Source: Edaphochlamys debaryana (Eukaryota > Chlorophyta > Chlorophyceae > Chlamydomonadales). Taken from it: 64,000 bases of DNA. The stretch is from NCBI GenBank assembly GCA_016858145.1, contig JAEHOE010000098.1, positions 62,001-126,000 on the forward strand. The letters are read 5' to 3'. Every line of letters starts with the position of its first letter. Within the stretch, counting starts at the first letter, position 1. Under the pieces are notes generated by a model that did no database searches, had not been told where the DNA came from, and saw nothing but the letters and a program-made list of their open reading frames with translations. The translations under genes and the position numbers were made by a program. Positions 58,338 to 64,000 of the stretch are shown in pieces.

Positions 58338-59963
58338 TCAAGCGCGATGCCTCTTGACCGGCCGTTCGAGCGAAGCTGCCCGCTCCAGCCCCTCAGACCG
58401 CCGCCGTGCAACGTAGGCGGCGTCCGGCCCTAACATCGAGGCCATCCCGTCCAGCACAGCGGCAGCCTTGGCCAGCTCTTCAAGCCCTCGTGCCCCCGCC
58501 GGCTGCCGCCCGGAGGCCTCCTGAGCCCCCTCACGGCCATGCGCTGATTGGCTGGGCGAGGCAGGGGGCGACGGAGAGGCCTTGGGGGACCCGCCGCCGG
58601 TCAGGTGCCGGACATGAGCCCGAGCCTGGCTCCCAGGCGAGGGGGGCAAGCCGACAGCCCACACACCCTCCACCTTGCCACCCGTCTGGGCTGCCGCGGC
58701 GGAGGGGGTAGCGCGTACCGCCATGCGTGCCCTGTCATCAAACTCGCCACCACCGCCGTCGTGCCGCCGTTGCGCGCGCAGCTGCACCTCCCGCTGCAGC
58801 CTCTGCAGCGCCTCCCCCAGCTTGAGCTGGCGCTCGTCCAGCTTCGCGCAGCCCCGCTGCTGGTGCTGCTCGTCCCACCGCACCGCCGCCAGCTGCTTCG
58901 TCAGCTTCCGCTCCAGCTGGAGCAGCTCCGGCAGGCTTAGGACCGCGAGTCCCGAGGAGGCGGAGGAAGGGAATGACCTGGGCTCCGTCGCTGGTGCTGG
59001 CCGCGGGCTGCCCCGCTGCTGCTGTACCTTGGGCTGGCATGAGTCCGGCGGCGGCCGAGAGTGCGGCGGCGGCGGGCCCGCAGCGGCGGCAGAGAAGGAG
59101 TTGGACCGGAGCACGGGCGGCCGGAGGGCGGCGCCGGAGGGTCCCAGGGGCGCTCCCTCGCCCCGGCTGCCTGCCTCGGGCTCCTGCTTGACCCGCACTT
59201 CCGCCTGCGTGGGCGGAGGTGCCGCAGCCTCAAAGGCCCCCGCCGCTGGGTGCTGCGGCGAGGGCGGGGAGGGCGGCCCCTCCCTCCGCCGCTGCCGCTG
59301 GAGCTGCAGCTCCTCCAGCAGGGCCCTCCGCGCATCCGAGATGTCCAGTGACAGGGACAGCTCCTGCTTGGCGAGCTGGGCCTTGCGCGCCTGGGGAAGG
59401 GTGTCGAGCAAGGGGCCGAGCAAGGACAGCTGGTAAGTGGGAAGCACAAGGATTGCGGCAAGAGGCCAAGAGTAGCTCGGCCCTGCTCCCGCACGCGCTC
59501 ACCTGCACGTCAGCAAGCCGCTCAATCAGCGCCTTGCCCTGTGCGATCAGCTCGCCCGCTCGCCCCGTCAGGTCGAAGCCGCCAGCGTTCTCCAAGAAGG
59601 CAGCGTCAAACACAACGTCCAGGGTGTCGGTGCTGCCGGACGCTTCGCTCAGTTCATTGGGTTGCCAGCGCACTGCGGAACGGTTGATGTTCGCTGGGGG
59701 CACAACAGGTTGAGGCGGAGACTGTCCCTGGGCCGGCTTGGACGGGGCCAGGCGGCTACGTGAGACCTGAAAGGGCACTCTGCGGCAAGCACAGGCATGA
59801 GGGCGACGGGTGGGCACGTGAGGGTGGGAAAGGGTGGAAACACGCCAACGGCACGCGCTCGAAAACCTCACCCTTGCGTCCCAAGGCTGATTACGACTGG
59901 CATGCACGCGGCCTTGGGCATGCTTTGGGGTGTGGTATAGTTCATGGGAATGCTGCTCGGCAT
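58338..59963 (-). CDS. Family member P8: complete three-exon coiled-coil protein
   Basis: Exons in transcript order: 59963-59872 (ATG, MPSSIPMNYTTPQSMPK, ends GG before GTGAGG, phase 2), 59779-59503 (one base start, ends phase 0 at GTGAGC), 59390-58338. Total 1422 nt, 473 aa, with no conflict. Exon 2 ends VVFDAAFLENAGGFDLTG and RAGELIAQGKALIERLADVQ. Exon 3 begins ARKAQLAKQELSLSLDISD and RRALLEELQLQRQRR. Unlike P6 and P7 it carries a second coiled coil at 58758-58946 (LPELLQLERKLTKQLAAVR, then LDERQLKLGEALQRLQREV). The end, LERAASLERPVKRHRA, is basic. It has no known domain; nuclear location is inferred from the basic tail only. Confidence 0.65.
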
Positions 59964-61047
59964 TGGGACAGTCGAACCCGTTTGCGCAGCGTGCCTCCTG
60001 AAAGCTGAGAAGGGCAGGCAGCTCTGCTGAAGAGATGAAGCGCCCAGCCGCAGTTCAGCGCCGTCCCTCGCGCGTCGCGACCGCGCGTCGCGCGAACTTG
60101 ACGAACTTGACGACCGCACCAAACCGTGCGTTGCAACAAGTGGCCCTGCGCAAGAAATTGAGAAGCTTGCTGAGCACCGTCGCTCCCGCGCCCGTGTGCG
60201 CTAAAATTGGCCAACGGCCGCTCCTGCGCCCCGCATCAGCCGAGCCCACCGTGCTATGTGATGATGGTGGCCGACCCGATGTCGCAGCGACCTCAACGAG
60301 CGAGGTGAGAGACACTCGTCCACTGAATTCTTATGGTCGTCGCGGTCGATCGCCTGCGCTGCTCTGAGAGAGGGAACCAGTTTGCCGGTCTCAGGCTGGG
60401 CTAGGGACCGGCGACAGCGTTCTGTGTTGTGCTGGCTTGGTTGAGCGACTTAGCGCTCCTTCCCGCCGTGTAGTTGCGGTGCTCAACGTGCGCCTTGCTG
60501 GTTGGTGAGATCGAAGGGTATTCTGCTCAAACGCGCTGTGCAGGAAAGCCTAGGCACACTTGTCCATTCCAGCTGGCCCGGAGGTACGGCCATGCGGGAG
60601 CGGAAGGGGGCGGTGTGGGCAGTCTCTGGTCGCTCAGGACAACGAGCCTGCGCACCACCAGCATCAAAAGCTGCGAAGGAACGTCGCCTCTACCCGGCCT
60701 CGGCTCGTCTTCAGCAGTGACGAGCAGTCCAGGGACGAGCTGCCTGGACGTAGCCTGCCGCCTAAGAACCACAAGTTCCAGGGCTACTGCGAAAGAAGCA
60801 TCTCGCGCCACAACTGGCAAGCACTCGGGGACAGCCTGGGCTCGGGAGAGTCCCTGGCCATCCGTGACCATCCAACCTCCATCTCGGCACCACCGACCAG
60901 CCCTTTCCCTGGCTGGGTCTCAGCCGCACTGCTGATCGCGGGGTAGCTAATGCGAGAAACAACGTGGCGGGAAGAACTTTGGGGGCAATTTGGTGGGTAC
61001 AGGCGCCCCATCCACCTCCTTGCCCTCCGGCCTCACGCCCTGGTTAG
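59964..61047. other. Intergenic, no gene resolved
   Basis: Upstream of P8 and downstream of the small minus-strand gene ending at 61048. Overlapping frames between 60474 and 60946 lack splice support or recognisable motifs. Confidence 0.4.
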
Positions 61048-61167
61048 CTAGGGCCCGGTCTTTTGGCCTTTCCGCTGCATCATGTGGTTCAGCCGTTTGA
61101 ACAGCTCCGGGTGCCAGCAGGTCTTGTACTGGTTCTTCTCGAGCATTTCCTCCCACAACCACATTTC
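61048..61167 (-). CDS. Terminal exon of a small unrecognised gene
   Basis: After a CCCCCAG acceptor on the minus strand, 39 residues are encoded: EMWLWEEMLEKNQYKTCW, then HPELFKRLNHMMQRKGQK and TGP, ending in TAG at 61048. The Trp/Lys/Met-rich sequence is unlike the low-complexity background, so it is probably a real exon of a small, basic, perhaps organellar protein. A phase-0-compatible upstream exon from an ATG at 61442 to a GTGAGG donor at 61337 would give a 74-aa product, but that exon is not convincing. Confidence 0.45.
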   Translation of the reverse strand, partial: EMWLWEEMLEKNQYKTCWHPELFKRLNHMMQRKGQKTGP

Positions 61168-61310
61168 CTGGGGGTCAGCGGCGGGTCAGCGGCGGGGGAG
61201 CGGGGTGAGTCGGTGTCCGGTCAAGCCATCGGGGGGCCTGGCTAAACTCTAGCGCTAGCCCGAGCGCCGCCATAAGGTTTGTGTTCGAGCGCATGCCTCG
61301 CAGGGGTTAT

Positions 61311-61621
61311 TATAGACAACGGGGCGTAGTGCCTCACAGGGGCGCAGGGGCGGATATGTAGAGCCAAGGGGACGTCACCATTGGAGCCCCTCCCCGGTAC
61401 GTGGCGCCTGCATTGACGCGTCGGGCCGGGCAAAAGCGCCATCCACGTTACCGGGAAACATGGCGTGGAAGGGGCTGCCCATCACCGCGAGCCTGGCGGT
61501 GGGCTACGTGCTCGGCAGGTGAGCATCGCGGAGCACCACGCTGGGTATGTAGGGGTTGGGAGGGTTGACCATCGGAGTCCGCGGGATTCACGGGGGTTGC
61601 TATAGACAACGGGGCGTAGTG
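61311..61621. repeat. Direct repeat of 21 bp at 61311-61331 and 61601-61621
   Basis: TATAGACAACGGGGCGTAGT plus one further G is identical at both positions, 290 bp apart. Each copy is preceded by a GGGGTT-containing phrase. They flank the candidate exon at 61460-61518. Confidence 0.85.
61460..61518 (+). CDS. Possible first exon of a very small membrane protein
   Basis: An ATG at 61460 (AACATGG context) encodes MAWKGLPITASLAVGYVLG and stops at a consensus GTGAGC donor at 61519, phase 2. A hydrophobic frame downstream (LPAILAAGAALAGIYLSQ, then TAG at 62024-62026) could be its partner exon, but no acceptor with the required phase was found. Report as tentative. Confidence 0.2.
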
Positions 61622-62050
61622 TCACGACGTGGCGTCGCGTTTCATTGGCCGACGCAGCGCCCCGGGCACAGAACAGGGGTAAAAGCGGGTTCGTGTGCGC
61701 CCCGGCCTGATGATTTAACACTGTACCCCTAACCGAACAGACGTTGTACAGACATGGCCACGCTGTAAGGCACAGTATCCCGCATAATGTCAAACGTAGA
61801 GGACTGAGGAGCGCCGATCGAACACGCAGTTCAGAGTGCCCGCGAAGATGTGCATCCTTGAGCTCTCTATCAAAAGAAGTTGCTAGCAGGCTCTGGCGGC
61901 ACACGATCCTGCATAGCAGCAGACTTTGCTCCGGGTGTAGCGACGAGACTACCTGCTATTCTTGCAGCGGGAGCTGCGCTCGCTGGTATCTATCTCAGCC
62001 AAGCAACAAAGGTGGCCCAAGCTTAGCTTCGAGGCAAGGGGAGAGTGAGG

Positions 62051-63989
62051 ATGGCGCTCCACGCCATGGGCACGCGCGTCCTCTTCTTGGGCTTCACCGT
62101 CTTTGTGGCGCTCTCGGTCTATGTACTTGTCGTCACGCACCACCTGAAGTTCCCTCAGGTGAGCTAGAAGGGGTTGGCCATCGCCTTGGCCTGGTTGCAA
62201 CAGCTGGAGCCAGACCTCACGTGACCCCGCAGGCGGCTTGTAGAGCGCTCCGTATCTCACGACGAGGGGTCGGGGAATGGCCGGCGTGGGGCGAGGGGGG
62301 GCCTGCACACGCACACATAACTCGAGGGGGCCCTGGGGCCGTTGCGTTCTGCTGCCCCGTGCGGCTCTATCAGGCGGCTCCTCCTGGGTCCTATGGGCTG
62401 GCAGAGCGGGGCAGCGTTGCAGGTCAGTGCATGCCTGGCCCACGTGACCCGCCCACAGGTTGACCTCACAGCGAGCGGGCACACGGGCAAGCACCGTGAC
62501 AAGGTGGCTCTGGACCTTGTGCACCATGTGCTGTTGGAGGACTTCATGAAGTGAGAGGGCACCCAGGCCCGGACACTGTGGGGATAGTGTGGCAGTGGGG
62601 TAGCGTGGTAGCGCGGGGCAGCCTATGACACGGCCCGGCAAGAACCGCGGCGTTGTCCAGCTGAGCGGCAGCCCGGGCGCGGTCTGGCGCAACAGCAGGA
62701 TCAGGCGATGGGAGCGGGAGCGCCGGGAAGGTCGAGGAACGGGCGGTCTGCCGGGCCACAGCGTGCGTGAACCAGTGCGCGAGCGCGGTGGGTTACCGCA
62801 GCGGGTGCGAGACGGGGCTAGGGCTATGGGCTCAGCTGACATGTGCTCAGCTTTGATATGCCCCCGTCACTGGCCTGGCCCGCAGGTATGACGCGGATAA
62901 AGACGGCAAGCTGAGCGTCCATGAATTCGCTGGCATGCTCAGAGCGTTGGAACAGCGTGCAGTACAGGACGGCGCAGAAGGGGGCGGCGGCACGGGGCTG
63001 GCTGTAAGCTCACGGGAGACGAGGGAGCGAGCGAGCAACGAGGCGCAGTCGAGGGTAGGCGGGGGCGGGAGATGACGAGGGTGGAGCTCGCGGATGCGGG
63101 CTTGCGGCAGCTTGGTGCTGAACGCCGTGGGGTGATGTGGGTCGGCACCCTGAACAGCGCCTGCTGAGGCGAAACCCCCATGTGGCATGGACCGCACCGA
63201 TTTGAAGGCAGCGCGATGTACGTGCACCTCAGCCATCGCCAGGGACGGGGACCGTTTGGTGTCTCGCCAGAGAAGGGGACCCGGGGAAGGGCCACCTGGG
63301 TGTGTCTTTCGTAATTGCAATGGCAGGGCGCTGGGTTGCGGTTGAGGACCAGAGTTTGGGGCCTCCCTACAGCAGTCGCACGCCACCTTCGGAACCCGCC
63401 TGCCCCGTGTACCGGCCCCTGTGCCCCGCAGGCCAAGCCCAAGGTCACGCCCAAGTTCGTAACAACGCAGGCCACGGACGTGAGTGCGCCGCCACCGCTG
63501 CCGCGCGCGTGCTTCGTCGCTTGGGACGGAGGGCCAAGCACTGAGTGCACGGCCTGTGACGCGACCGCATAGGCGTAGCCCCTGCTTCGCCCCCTGACGG
63601 AGGATCGGGCAAGCCCGCGCATGCCTACACACTCGCACAGCGGCCTGGGGGGGGGGCGCCAGCACCAGCGCAAGCACGGGGCGCGCCTAGACGTTTGCAG
63701 TGATGCCACCTTGGCTTGTGCATGTGCCGGCTTTCGACCCTGCTGTGTTGTGCCTGACCAGGTCGGCGTGCGGCCCGGTGGCGTCATCAACCTGGATGAG
63801 GATCACGATGACGCGTACGAGGGAGATGACGAGTACAACGACGATGATATCGATCTGGATCCGTTGGTGGTTGGCGGCGGCGAATTTGACTACTCGGAGG
63901 AGGAGGCGCGCGCGGAGCAGGCGCACACGGCCTCTCAGATCCGCCAGACGGAGCAGGTGCCGGGGACAGGGCGCGTGCGGATTAGGTGA
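62051..63989 (+). CDS. Single-pass membrane EF-hand protein with acidic C-terminal tail, 5 exons
   Basis: Exons: 62051-62158, 62459-62550, 62886-63003, 63432-63479, 63762-63989; GT-AG throughout, phases 0, 2, 0, 0; 197 aa. Residues about 10-28 (VLFLGFTVFVALSVYVLVV) form a signal anchor. A canonical EF-hand loop, DADKDGKLSVHE (residues 69-80), spans the start of exon 3, with its entering helix in exon 2 (KVALDLVHHVLLEDFMK). Only this one calcium-binding loop is visible, so it may pair with a degenerate partner or dimerise. The C-terminal exon is strongly acidic (NLDEDHDDAYEGDDEYNDDD). It probably binds calcium at an endomembrane; the partner is not known. No close named family was recognised. 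Confidence 0.72.
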
Positions 63990-64000
63990 CTCCGCGGTCC

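Noticed and set aside
59390..59447. Extending the last exon of P8 (and P6, P7) upstream to include LSLLGPLLDTLPQ
   Set aside because: In P2-P5 the second core half begins directly after an acceptor at the position of ARKA, and the stretch TTGCTCGG...CCCCAG is pyrimidine-rich, so it is better read as intron end.
8465..59963. P family considered as VARL/regA-like (SAND-domain) regulators of volvocine algae
   Set aside because: The low complexity is similar, but no SAND-like core was found in any member.

Overview
The window is nuclear DNA of a GC-rich eukaryote with many short exons, GT-AG introns (donors mostly GTGAGT, GTGAGC or GTGCGT), pyrimidine-rich acceptors and long Ala/Gly/Pro/Gln runs inside proteins. 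Gene content and codon bias fit a chlorophyte green alga, probably Chlorophyceae; this is an inference, since no plastid- or flagellum-specific marker is present. All gene models below were built by hand from reading frame, splice sites, intron phase and recognised protein motifs.

Layout: (1) 280-360, last exon of an unrecognised plus-strand gene. (2) 998-6030, complete 14-exon plus-strand gene for a membrane-anchored GH42 beta-galactosidase-like protein. (3) 8465-23515, three minus-strand genes (called P1, P2, P3 here). (4) 24438-25590, a broken minus-strand LINE ORF1-like remnant. (5) 26981-29078, plus-strand Nudix (MutT-type) hydrolase. (6) about 32028-41334, plus-strand P4 and P5. (7) 43605-49654, 15-exon minus-strand sulfite oxidase with a fused cytochrome b5 domain. 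(8) 50760-59963, minus-strand P6, P7 and P8. (9) 61048-61167, last exon of a small minus-strand gene, and 62051-63989, a plus-strand single-pass EF-hand protein.

The main discovery is P1-P8: eight diverged copies of one unrecognised gene family in about 52 kb. Each has a low-complexity body and a conserved helical core of about 55 residues that is interrupted at the same point by a phase-0 intron. The upstream half reads like GRAGELIAQGKALIERLADVQ-type sequence and the downstream half like ARKAQLAKQEL followed by RRALLEELQ. Basic KRPR/KRRR/KRQC clusters suggest nuclear location, and P1 ends with a VLDLNEP (EAR-like, DLNxxP) motif. P6-P8 are recent duplicates that look mosaic. The family resembles a lineage-specific set of nuclear regulators or scaffolds; its function is not known.

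The recognised enzymes (GH42, Nudix, sulfite oxidase) are unrelated housekeeping or secretory functions lying between family members. The spaces between genes are long and carry only short tandem repeats, one small dispersed repeat and transposon debris.
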